Source: Lysobacterales bacterium (GTDB lineage Bacteria; Pseudomonadota; Gammaproteobacteria; Xanthomonadales; SZUA-36). From it: 7,460 nt of DNA. Both the position numbers and the translations under genes were made by a program. Of this stretch, positions 1 to 6,650 are shown piece after piece; position 1 is the stretch's first letter, and each line of letters begins with the position of its first letter. Under the pieces are notes generated by a model, which saw only the letters and a list, made by a program, of their open reading frames with translations, had not been told where the DNA came from and searched no databases. The stretch is taken from assembly GCA_009692275.1 (NCBI GenBank), contig SHZL01000134.1, positions 1-7,460 of the forward strand, read 5' to 3'.

Positions 1-745
1 CATCGCGGGCAAAAGCATTGAACGCGTCCAGCCATTGTTGGCTGCCATCAAGATAGCGGCGCACGAATTTGGGTTTGAAGTCCTGGTTAAGGCCGAGCAG
101 GTCCTGCATGACCAGTACCTGCCCATCGGTTTGAGCACCCGCGCCAATGCCAATGGTGGGTATGGCCAGCGCGGCGCTGATTTCAGCCGCCAGTGTTTCG
201 GGCACACATTCCAGCACGATGGCGAAGCATCCGGCTGCCTGGCAGGCAATGGCTTCGGCTTTGAACCGTTCACGCTCGGCCGCGCTGCCCCCTTGCACAT
301 GAAAGCCACCCAGCTGGTTGACCGATTGCGGGGTAAGGCCAATGTGGCCCATCACCGGCACGCCCGACTGCACGATGTGGGCGATGGTGTCCGCATTGCC
401 GGCGATTCCTTCCAGCTTCACGGCTTCCGCTCCAGCCTGCATCAGTCTGCCAACGGCATCCATGGTGTCGGCCAGGGACTTGCGAAAGGACAGAAAAGGC
501 AGGTCTCCAACGATGAATTTGCGCGGCGCACCCTTACGCACAGACGCCACATGCCAGGCCATCATCTCGACCCCGATGGAAAGCGTCGTGTTGTGCCCGT
601 GCATGACCATGGCGGCGCTGTCACCCACGAGGATCATGTCTACATCCGATTGGTCAAGGATGCGCGCCGAGGTGTAGTCGTAGCAGGTTACTACGACGAG
701 TTTTTCGCCATTGCGTTTGCGTTCCGGTAATTTGAGGATATTCAC
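1..745 (-). CDS. panB: 3-methyl-2-oxobutanoate hydroxymethyltransferase (ketopantoate hydroxymethyltransferase), 3' end cut by window edge
   Basis: The cytoplasmic enzyme transfers a hydroxymethyl group from 5,10-methylene-tetrahydrofolate to 2-oxoisovalerate, giving ketopantoate, the first committed step of pantothenate synthesis. About 248 residues are visible; the family is usually about 260-280, so only the C-terminal tail is missing. Family motifs: VTCYDYTSARI (19-29), LVGDSAAMVMHGH (39-51), RKGAP (70-74), VKLEG (109-113), GHIGLTPQSVNQLGG (133-147) and VLECVP (177-182). By alignment from memory with E. coli PanB, D42, D81 and E112 are the metal ligands and E179 the catalytic acid/base; all are present. 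The GTG start (745-743) is chosen because a perfect AGGAGGT lies 6 nt upstream, the N-terminus then matches family length, and the start overlaps the TGA of the upstream gene (GTGA). An ATG-only gene finder would miss this start. A panC gene may follow outside the window, but this cannot be seen. Confidence 0.96.
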   Translation of the reverse strand, partial: MNILKLPERKRNGEKLVVVTCYDYTSARILDQSDVDMILVGDSAAMVMHGHNTTLSIGVEMMAWHVASVRKGAPRKFIVGDLPFLSFRKSLADTMDAVGRLMQAGAEAVKLEGIAGNADTIAHIVQSGVPVMGHIGLTPQSVNQLGGFHVQGGSAAERERFKAEAIACQAAGCFAIVLECVPETLAAEISAALAIPTIGIGAGAQTDGQVLVMQDLLGLNQDFKPKFVRRYLDGSQQWLDAFNAFARD

Positions 746-1506
746 AGCGCCACCTCCTGCCGGTCTGCGGCCGTTTGGGAGTCGCGATACAGTTCCACAA
801 AAGCCTGGTACACCGGTTGCAGCGGATCGCCACTCAAGGCATTAAGGTTGCGTCGAATCGTATTCATATCGCCGCGATTGAGCGGCCCGGTGAGCGCGGC
901 CTCAGGTTTGTGTGGGGGATTGGACACGAAGTTGTGCACCACCTGCTGCAGATAGGGCGCAAGCGTTTCCGGCGGCAAATCCATCCCGGCGAATCCTTCA
1001 CTGGCTGCCTGCCACAGGATCTGGCTGAAATTGCCCGCCATGACGCACAAGGCGTGATAACGCGGCTTGTCTTCCAGCCGGACCGGGAAGTGCGGGTTGC
1101 GGAGGCCGGGCAACAGGGTGCTGAAATCGTGGCCCTGGTCCACCATGAAAGGAATTTTCTGGTATTGCTCAAGCGCGTAAAGCTCATGGCCGAACGTCAT
1201 CAGCGGGTGAGCGCCCACAACTCCGGGAATAGTCAGCGCGCCGGAACAATGCAGCAGGGTTTTCTGGTGCAGGAACGCATAACGGCTGATCAGGTCGGCA
1301 ATGGCGCCGTCAGAAACCAGCAGTAAGACGTGGCTGGCTGGCTGCAGCGTGGCTTTCAGGCGGGCCCGGGGGTTGGGGGTGGAATGCGTATTTACATCCG
1401 CCGCGCCGTCTCGTGACCAGGCGGACACGGGCAAGCCCAAGAGTGTGAAATAGTGGCGCATGTGCCGCGCAAGGCGGCCGCCACCCAAAATGGCGTAGTG
1501 TGTCAT
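742..1506 (-). CDS. Rossmann-fold / DUF2520 oxidoreductase, candidate PanG-type ketopantoate reductase
   Basis: A 254-residue soluble protein. The N-terminus carries a dinucleotide-binding turn, AILGGGRLARHM (5-16), followed by a Rossmann half ending in LLLVSDGAIADLI (61-73) and LLHCSGAL (84-91). The C-terminal helical half has the DUF2520-like signatures GAHPLMTFG (98-106), ALCVMAGNF (152-160) and LTGPLNRGD (205-213). This architecture (COG5495-like) is distantly related to ketopantoate reductases. Its stop overlaps the panB start, so the two are co-transcribed and translationally coupled. That context suggests NAD(P)H-dependent reduction of the PanB product, ketopantoate, to pantoate, as reported for Francisella PanG; membership of PanG in this family is from memory. 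The ATG at 1506 has AAGGAC about 10 nt upstream. The family assignment is firm and the substrate is inferred. Another 2-keto-acid or imine substrate remains possible. Confidence 0.85.
   Translation of the reverse strand: MTHYAILGGGRLARHMRHYFTLLGLPVSAWSRDGAADVNTHSTPNPRARLKATLQPASHVLLLVSDGAIADLISRYAFLHQKTLLHCSGALTIPGVVGAHPLMTFGHELYALEQYQKIPFMVDQGHDFSTLLPGLRNPHFPVRLEDKPRYHALCVMAGNFSQILWQAASEGFAGMDLPPETLAPYLQQVVHNFVSNPPHKPEAALTGPLNRGDMNTIRRNLNALSGDPLQPVYQAFVELYRDSQTAADRQEVAL
752..758 (-). promoter_or_regulatory. Strong Shine-Dalgarno of panB inside the end of the upstream gene
   Basis: AGGAGGT on the minus strand, 6 nt before the panB GTG. It is embedded in the last codons (Gln-Glu-Val-Ala-Leu) of the DUF2520 gene. 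With the 4-base GTGA stop/start overlap it indicates translational coupling and decides the non-ATG start of panB. Confidence 0.85.
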
Positions 1507-1546
1507 AGCGGTACCTGTCCTTAAGGATCAAGTCCTTCGTTGTGCC

Positions 1547-1576
1547 ATTGTATACGCAGTCTCTTCCGCGGGGCAA
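1547..1576 (-). promoter_or_regulatory. Candidate sigma70 promoter for the DUF2520-panB pair
   Basis: On the minus strand TTGCCC (1576-1571) is followed after 18 nt by TACAAT (1552-1547, five of six consensus bases); the overlapping TATACA gives a 16-nt spacing. It lies in the 96-bp gap between the small membrane-protein gene and the DUF2520 gene, about 40 nt before its ATG. This suggests the pantothenate pair can be transcribed independently of the CNNM pair. No transcription terminator was seen in the gap, so read-through is also possible. The call is motif-based only. Confidence 0.35.
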
Positions 1577-1602
1577 TGAAATCCCGGCCATCAGGTCCTG
1601 GG

Positions 1603-2106
1603 TTATGCCCGGCGTGGCGGACCCAGCGGCAATCCCTGCCCAATGGCCGTAGCTTGTGCGACTTTCCTGATGTACCTGCAGAAATCCTGGTCCTCACCAA
1701 TCAACAGCGTGTCGAGAGCGTCACGGAAATCCTCCCGCGCGCACCACTCGCGCATGTAGTCATGCCAGGAACTCCAGCGGCGCTGCTTTTCGATGTGCAC
1801 TCCTTCGTCGTAGAGCATGATGTAGGCACGCTCGAACAACGAAATCAGCATGCTGAAGATCACTGTCATGCGTTCGTGTTGCTCTTCGGTCAGCGCCGGG
1901 GTCTTGTTCATTGAGAACAAGTGCAGGTCGGGGTGCTCCAGCACCACGCGCAGGAATTCCTGGTAATTGTCGGAAATGGATTCATACACCAGTTCCTCCT
2001 CATTCTTGCGTTCCTTATGCTGCTCATAGACAAACACGGAAATAGCCAGTGGCAGACCGATCACGGTCACTACGTAGCTTAGAAGTTCCCAGGTTTCCAG
2101 CTTCAT
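1603..2106 (-). CDS. Small single-pass inner-membrane protein, function unknown
   Basis: A 167-residue protein not assigned to a named family. One hydrophobic segment, about residues 8-27 (LLSYVVTVIGLPLAISVFVY), is followed by a charged stretch EQHKERKNEEE, suggesting an N-terminal anchor with a soluble, probably cytoplasmic, domain. That domain is rich in acidic and aromatic residues: a helical stretch FERAYIMLYDE near the middle, then a Trp-rich RRWSSWHDYMREWCARE segment. The start at 2106 is preferred because GGAG lies 7 nt upstream; the adjacent ATG at 2109 and TTG at 2112 are in frame but too close to it. The CNNM gene stops only 15 nt upstream, so the two are almost certainly co-transcribed and this protein may be an accessory or regulator of that transporter. 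No catalytic motif was recognised. Confidence 0.85.
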   Translation of the reverse strand: MKLETWELLSYVVTVIGLPLAISVFVYEQHKERKNEEELVYESISDNYQEFLRVVLEHPDLHLFSMNKTPALTEEQHERMTVIFSMLISLFERAYIMLYDEGVHIEKQRRWSSWHDYMREWCAREDFRDALDTLLIGEDQDFCRYIRKVAQATAIGQGLPLGPPRRA

Positions 2107-2121
2107 CATCAATCTCCAGTA

Positions 2122-3468
2122 TTAGCCGGACCGGCTGTCGACATCATCTTCGTCCTCGTCCGCGGATAGCTTTTCCAGCCGGGCTTTTTCAACCCGGTGT
2201 CCCTCGACCTCCAGCACCGTCATGCGGTAATTACAACAGGTGATGGTTGCGCCCACCTGCGGCATGTCCTGCAGGGTATCCATGAACAGGCCGGACAGCG
2301 TGTTGGCGTCGAGATCATCCGGCAGGTCAATGTCGAGCACTTTTTCCAAATCGCTCAGCGGAATAAGGCCATGGGCTTCCCAGGTCCGCTCAGACACCTT
2401 GACGATGGGGTATTGCGATTCGCGCTCGTCCGTTTCATCGGCTATTTCGCCCACGATTTCTTCCAGCAGATCCTCCATGGTGAGCAGGCCGGCAAGAGAA
2501 CCGTACTCATCGACAACGAAGGCCATGTGCGCCCGCCGGGAACGCATATTCTCAAACAGGCGCGAAACCGGCAGGGTCTCCAGCACGATCAGTGGCTCGC
2601 GAACGTATGCGCGCAGGTTGTTCCAGGGATTCGGCCTTCCCTCCAGTGTGGCGTTGAACAGGTCCTTGGTCAGGATCATGCCCAGAAGTTTGTCGGTGCT
2701 GCCGTCAATGACGGGAAAACGCGAGTGCGAGGTGCTTAACACCAGAGCAATGTTTTCCCCGGGTGATTTCTGCAGGTCGATCATGTCGATTTCAGTGCGC
2801 GAAATCATGACCTCTTCCACGGTGCGCTCGCCAAACTCGAACATATTGCTCAACATCGCCGCATTGCCGGAAGCCAGTTCACCATGCTCATCGGAAGTAA
2901 CGATCATGTCCTGCAACTCGTTGCTGGTCATGACATCGGCGTGCGATGACTGGGCCACGCCGAACTGGCGCAAGACATAGGAAGTGCTGTTACTCAACAA
3001 GCGGTTCAGCGGGTAGGTCAGCAGGTAAAAGGCCCGCAAGGGATAGGCCACCCACAGTGACACCGGCTCCGGTTTGCGGATGGCAAAGGTCTTTGGCACC
3101 TGTTCGCCCAGGACAATATGCAAGGACGAGAAAACCAGGAAACCAATGATAAAGGAGGTGGTATGCAAGGCCTCATATGACATATTCCAGTGCCGGAACA
3201 GAGGTTGGAGCAGGTTTGCCACCGCAGGCTCGCCTATCCAGCCCAGCCCCAGTGAAGCCATGGTGATACCCAGTTGGCATGCGGCGAGGTAGGACTCCAG
3301 GTCAGCCATGATCCTGCGGGTCAACATGGCTGTGCGGAATCCCTGGTCAACCAGCTGGTTAATGCGCACCCCCTTGGACTTGACCAGCGCAAACTCCGCG
3401 GCAACAAAGAAACCATTCAGGGCGAGCAGCAAAGTGACCAGCAGCAAACTGGTGAGTGAGCTATTCAT
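2122..3468 (-). CDS. CNNM/DUF21-CBS-CorC_HlyC family inner-membrane transporter (hemolysin-C-like)
   Basis: A 448-residue protein with the standard full-length layout. The CNNM/DUF21 transmembrane domain is about residues 1-180, with hydrophobic segments near 6-28, 61-80, 103-125 and 136-158 and family motifs LNGFFVAAEFALVKSK, ACQLGITMASLGLGWIGEP and VLGEQVPK. Two CBS domains follow (about 217-275, containing SRFPVIDGSTDKLLGMI; about 285-345, containing AFVVDEYGSLAGLLTMEDLL). The C-terminal CorC_HlyC domain is about 355-435, followed by an acidic tail. CBS pairs in this family bind adenine nucleotides and gate the membrane domain. Characterised relatives export Mg2+ (CorB, MpfA) or, for E. 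coli PaeA/YtfL, have been linked to polyamine export, so the substrate here is undecided. Despite the historical name there is no reason to call it a hemolysin. The Shine-Dalgarno is weak (only GGA abutting the ATG). It is the first gene of the minus-strand cluster. Confidence 0.93.
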   Translation of the reverse strand: MNSSLTSLLLVTLLLALNGFFVAAEFALVKSKGVRINQLVDQGFRTAMLTRRIMADLESYLAACQLGITMASLGLGWIGEPAVANLLQPLFRHWNMSYEALHTTSFIIGFLVFSSLHIVLGEQVPKTFAIRKPEPVSLWVAYPLRAFYLLTYPLNRLLSNSTSYVLRQFGVAQSSHADVMTSNELQDMIVTSDEHGELASGNAAMLSNMFEFGERTVEEVMISRTEIDMIDLQKSPGENIALVLSTSHSRFPVIDGSTDKLLGMILTKDLFNATLEGRPNPWNNLRAYVREPLIVLETLPVSRLFENMRSRRAHMAFVVDEYGSLAGLLTMEDLLEEIVGEIADETDERESQYPIVKVSERTWEAHGLIPLSDLEKVLDIDLPDDLDANTLSGLFMDTLQDMPQVGATITCCNYRMTVLEVEGHRVEKARLEKLSADEDEDDVDSRSG

Positions 3469-3519
3469 TCCACGGTGAACTGCTGCATGGAGACATTCCG
3501 GAAGAAGTGAGTTAGCGAT

Positions 3520-3548
3520 ATTATAACGATTGAGTGAAAAAAGCAGAG
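3520..3548 (-). promoter_or_regulatory. Candidate promoter of the CNNM-family gene
   Basis: A perfect TATAAT occurs on the minus strand at 3525-3520, about 52 nt before the ATG at 3468. The -35 position at 17-nt spacing (3548-3543, CTCTGC) is a poor match to TTGACA, so the promoter may be weak or need an activator. The call rests on the -10 hexamer and its location. Confidence 0.45.
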
Positions 3549-3624
3549 TTGGGCAGGAAGCAAACCGCTAATGATCAGGCGACTCAACTCACAAGCTTTG
3601 AATATGATTAAGAAACAGGACAAC

Positions 3625-3653
3625 TTGATTTTTTGTTAAAAGAGCGTTTTAAT
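3625..3653 (+). promoter_or_regulatory. Candidate sigma70 promoter of the TonB-receptor/OmpA fusion gene
   Basis: TTGATT (3625-3630) and TTTAAT (3648-3653) are separated by exactly 17 nt and match consensus at 4/6 and 5/6 positions. The predicted start near 3660 leaves a leader of about 48 nt before the ATG at 3708. A small inverted repeat (AGCG 3643-3646, CGCT 3656-3659) overlaps the -10 region and could be an operator or chance. Confidence 0.5.
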
Positions 3654-3707
3654 GGCGCTTAGTCCTGCCATCAGAGCGGGTAATGTCAAACCATCCGGAG
3701 CGGCAGT

Positions 3708-6629
3708 ATGAAAAATTTACAGATTCTCAGGGCTAGCATGGCTCTTGCTTTGCTGTGCACGTCCTCGGCACTTTTTGCGCAAGAGGACGAGCCACAAGGC
3801 GAGATGAATGGAGTGTTGGAAGAGGTAATGGTCACGGCCACCCGACGCTCTGCAGAAAACATCCTGACCACACCGGTTGCCATCACTGCCCTGACCGGGG
3901 ACCGGGTAATGACCTTCGCTATACGCGACCTTAATGACATAGCTTCCGACGTTCCGGGATTATCATCGGGATCGGTCGCCGGCTTCGGTTCTGCCCAGTT
4001 TTCCATGCGCGGTGTGTCTGAAACCACCATCATCGTCTACAAGGAATCACCCGTTGCGGTCATGATGGATGATTTCGTGATCCCGCATATGCAGACGTCC
4101 GACCTGGAAATGTTTGATATAGAAAACATTGAAGTTCTGCGCGGCCCGCAAGGTACGCTGTTCGGTAAGAACACCACTGGCGGTGTTATCAGTGTGCGCA
4201 CCAAGCGCCCGGATCTGGGAGAGAACTACGCTCAAACCCAGTTGCAGTATGGAAGCTTTGGCACCACCAATGCCAACGCGGCACTGAATCTTTCCGTAGG
4301 CGACACCTTGTCTTTCCGCTTCGCTGGCATGTATTTGAACTCTGACGGTTACTACAAGAACAATGCTGTTTACGGACCCATCGGTGCGCCTTTCCTGCTT
4401 GGTTCAGCTATTTACATGAAATCGAAATATGACGGCCAGTCAGGTGCCGGCGACGGCAGCAATATTGGTGGCGATGACGTGTTCACCGGGCGCGCCAAGG
4501 TGCTGTGGGCTCCCACCGATGACCTTAATTTGCTGTTCCAGTACGAAATGGTGCGCGACAACGGAGATACCCCGCCCATCGTGCAGGAATCACAACCGGG
4601 AATGCTGGTCCCTTTGTGGGGATACCCCGTAGGAACCGGCGATCCCCTCAAAAGGGCCGGCATAACGAACCGGGACGAAGACATCCTCAACCTGAACGGC
4701 GGTCACCAGGTCGATATCGATGGCTACTACCTCAATTCGGACTGGGCCTTCACTGACAATTACACGCTCTATTTCAATGCTGGCACGCGCAAACAGGAAT
4801 CCCGTTTGCCCAGCTCTTACGTAGGTGTGACCGGGCCAATATCCCTGTTTGACGCAAGCCGTGACGACAATCGCAAGACCCAACAGTTGGAAGCCCGCGT
4901 GGGTTCAAACCTGGACGGCCCGTTTAACTTCACTACAGGTGCTTTTTTTCAGAAAGATGATACCGAGTTCTGCGTGGTGCAGATTGTCGGCTTCCTGGAT
5001 GGTTTGCCCCTGGGCACTCCCCCGGACTACTTCAATGATCATCCCAGGCTGCTGTGTAACAAGCAGGATGGAAAGGCGGGGGCTCTTTACTTTGACGCTA
5101 CTTATGATGTGACCGATGATTTCCATATCTCGGCGGGATATCGCTATAGCAAAGAGAAGAAGGATTGGGCCGGACGTTCGATGCGGTTTTTCCTGGGTGG
5201 CGTACCCGTATCGGAACTGGACGATTGGCTTGACGGCGCCGACTTTGAAAAATACCCCGAGGGCGTGGTGTACAACAGCCACAGCTGGACCGAACCGAGC
5301 TACCGCCTGGTTCTGGGCTATGACTTTAGCGATGATCAGTTTGGATATTTCAGTTTTAACCACAGCTTCAAGAGCGGTGGTTACAATGATCAACTGGGCA
5401 CCACGCTGGATCCGATCACGGATTTCGCGGCTGAACCCACCAGTCCTGAAATAGCCGACTCATTTGAAATTGGTTACAAAGCCACGTCTGAGGATGGCGC
5501 CGCGAGCTTCGCTATTGATTCCTATTTCGTCAAATACAAAGATGCACAAAAAACCTTCAACGTGTCTTTCCCTGACGGGCAGCAGGAAACATTGTTCTTC
5601 AATGCGGCGACCCTGGATGTCTGGGGTATTGAAGCAGAAGGGGCCTGGGCGGTTTCCGATTCATTCCTCGTGCGCTGGAACGGTTCCTACATGCACGCCC
5701 AGTTTGGTACCTTCGAGGCGGACACGGACTATGACGGCATCATCGACGTAGACCTCAGTGGCAAGCCAGTCACCCGTGTTCCCAAGTGGATGGGAACCGT
5801 TGGGGGCACCTATACGCACCCGATTGGCAACCGGGGCAATAACCTCGAGTTTAGCCTGCGGGTTGCCTATGAAGGTAAATCCATTGCCAGCTATATCGAT
5901 CTGCCCGGGGGCCATGATCCGTTCCTGAACGCGAAAACTCTGGTCGATTTGAACCTGACGTACCGCGATTCCAAAGACCGCTACTACCTCAGCTTGCTGG
6001 GCAGCAACCTGCTGGATGATCGCTATCGCACAGCCTCACTGGCTGTAGCCACAATTTGGGTCATGTCTGCTTACGGACCGCCGCGGTACTGGGGCATAGA
6101 GTTTGGCGGCATACTGGGACTGGACAAGGAAGAAATGTCCGCTCCGTCAGCACCGCCACCACCGCCACCGCCACCCGCGGCGCCGGCGAATCCAGATCTG
6201 GATGGCGACGGCGTGCTGAATGAGAAAGACAAGTGCCCCAACACCCGCCCTGGTGCAGTGGTAGACCTTGACGGTTGTGAAGTGGAAGCAGTTATTTCCC
6301 TGGAAGGGGTGCACTTTGAATTCGACCAGGCGACCTTGACCCCGGAAGCTATGGCCATCCTCGACAAGGCAGCCGGATTGCTGCAGTCACAGGAAAAAGT
6401 GGTAGTGGAAGTGGCCGGTCACACCGACAGCGTGGGTTCGGAAGAGTACAACCAGAAGCTGTCTGAACGCCGCGCCATTGCCGTGAAGGACTACCTGGAA
6501 AGCAAGGGCATCACCGCCAACCGGCTGACCGCCATGGGTTACGGTGAAGCACAACCGGTAGCCAGCAATGACACCGACGCAGGACGGGCACTCAATCGCC
6601 GCGTGGAGTTGATCGTACTGTCCCGCTAA
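3708..6629 (+). CDS. TonB-dependent outer-membrane receptor fused to a C-terminal OmpA peptidoglycan-binding domain
   Basis: A 973-residue protein. The signal peptide is 1-24 (cleavage after ALFA). A TonB box, EEVMVTA, lies at 38-44. The plug is about 48-170, with FSMRGV, IENIEVLRGPQGTLFGKN and TTGGVISVRTKRP. The barrel runs to about 803 and closes with a typical last strand, GPPRYWGIEFGG. The same frame continues through a linker with eight consecutive Pro (816-823), an Asp-rich calcium-binding-like motif DLDGDGVLNEKDKCP (830-844) with the Cys pair C843/C857, and a complete OmpA domain (about 865-973: FEFDQATL, AGHTDSVGS, YNQKLSERRA, GYGEAQP, LNRRVEL). D907 and R922 match the Asp/Arg pair that binds diaminopimelate in OmpA (D271/R286 of A. 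baumannii, from memory). The receptor part has normal length. The protein should import an unknown ligand with TonB energy while being held to the cell wall. GGAG lies 7 nt before the ATG. No neighbour reveals the ligand. Confidence 0.95.
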   Translation: MKNLQILRASMALALLCTSSALFAQEDEPQGEMNGVLEEVMVTATRRSAENILTTPVAITALTGDRVMTFAIRDLNDIASDVPGLSSGSVAGFGSAQFSMRGVSETTIIVYKESPVAVMMDDFVIPHMQTSDLEMFDIENIEVLRGPQGTLFGKNTTGGVISVRTKRPDLGENYAQTQLQYGSFGTTNANAALNLSVGDTLSFRFAGMYLNSDGYYKNNAVYGPIGAPFLLGSAIYMKSKYDGQSGAGDGSNIGGDDVFTGRAKVLWAPTDDLNLLFQYEMVRDNGDTPPIVQESQPGMLVPLWGYPVGTGDPLKRAGITNRDEDILNLNGGHQVDIDGYYLNSDWAFTDNYTLYFNAGTRKQESRLPSSYVGVTGPISLFDASRDDNRKTQQLEARVGSNLDGPFNFTTGAFFQKDDTEFCVVQIVGFLDGLPLGTPPDYFNDHPRLLCNKQDGKAGALYFDATYDVTDDFHISAGYRYSKEKKDWAGRSMRFFLGGVPVSELDDWLDGADFEKYPEGVVYNSHSWTEPSYRLVLGYDFSDDQFGYFSFNHSFKSGGYNDQLGTTLDPITDFAAEPTSPEIADSFEIGYKATSEDGAASFAIDSYFVKYKDAQKTFNVSFPDGQQETLFFNAATLDVWGIEAEGAWAVSDSFLVRWNGSYMHAQFGTFEADTDYDGIIDVDLSGKPVTRVPKWMGTVGGTYTHPIGNRGNNLEFSLRVAYEGKSIASYIDLPGGHDPFLNAKTLVDLNLTYRDSKDRYYLSLLGSNLLDDRYRTASLAVATIWVMSAYGPPRYWGIEFGGILGLDKEEMSAPSAPPPPPPPPAAPANPDLDGDGVLNEKDKCPNTRPGAVVDLDGCEVEAVISLEGVHFEFDQATLTPEAMAILDKAAGLLQSQEKVVVEVAGHTDSVGSEEYNQKLSERRAIAVKDYLESKGITANRLTAMGYGEAQPVASNDTDAGRALNRRVELIVLSR

Positions 6630-6650
6630 AGAACCATGGAAGAACCATGG
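6629..6650. repeat. Perfect 11-bp tandem duplication at left edge of palindromic element
   Basis: AAGAACCATGG occurs twice head to tail (6629-6639 and 6640-6650). The first copy begins on the last base of the receptor's TAA stop codon. The final ATGG of the second copy is also the first four bases of the palindrome's left arm. It could be a slippage product or a trace of the element's insertion. Confidence 0.85.

Larger units (their letters stand above)
3469..3707. other. Divergent intergenic region, AT-rich, 239 bp
   Basis: This separates the divergently transcribed CNNM-family gene and the TonB-receptor gene. It is clearly more AT-rich than the flanking coding DNA and holds a promoter candidate in each direction, listed separately. 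A 6-bp inverted pair (GAGTTG 3546-3551, CAACTC 3585-3590) is present but too short to call an operator. No convincing Fur box, riboswitch or small ORF was recognised. Confidence 0.7.

Noticed and set aside
35..730. Plus-strand open frame of 231 codons
   Set aside because: It is the antisense shadow of panB, which shows catalytic motifs, a strong ribosome site and a coupled start on the minus strand; the plus-strand product has low-complexity His/Gly/Arg-rich composition.
775..1326. Plus-strand open frame of 183 codons
   Set aside because: Antisense to the DUF2520 gene, with no recognisable domain and no ribosome site.
2240..2980. Plus-strand open frame of 246 codons
   Set aside because: Antisense to the well-supported CNNM-CBS-CorC gene; Ser/Arg-rich shadow composition.
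3546..3590. GAGTTG/CAACTC inverted repeat as operator
   Set aside because: Only 6 bp with a 33-nt spacer; expected by chance in this length.
3469..3707. Fur box controlling the TonB receptor
   Set aside because: GATATTATAACGATT and nearby AT-rich words match the Fur consensus only loosely, and the best one lies at the CNNM promoter side. Iron regulation and a siderophore ligand therefore cannot be claimed.
3748..3779. Lipoprotein signal in the receptor leader (Cys17)
   Set aside because: The residues before Cys17 (ALL) do not fit a lipobox, while a normal signal peptidase I site after A24 does fit.
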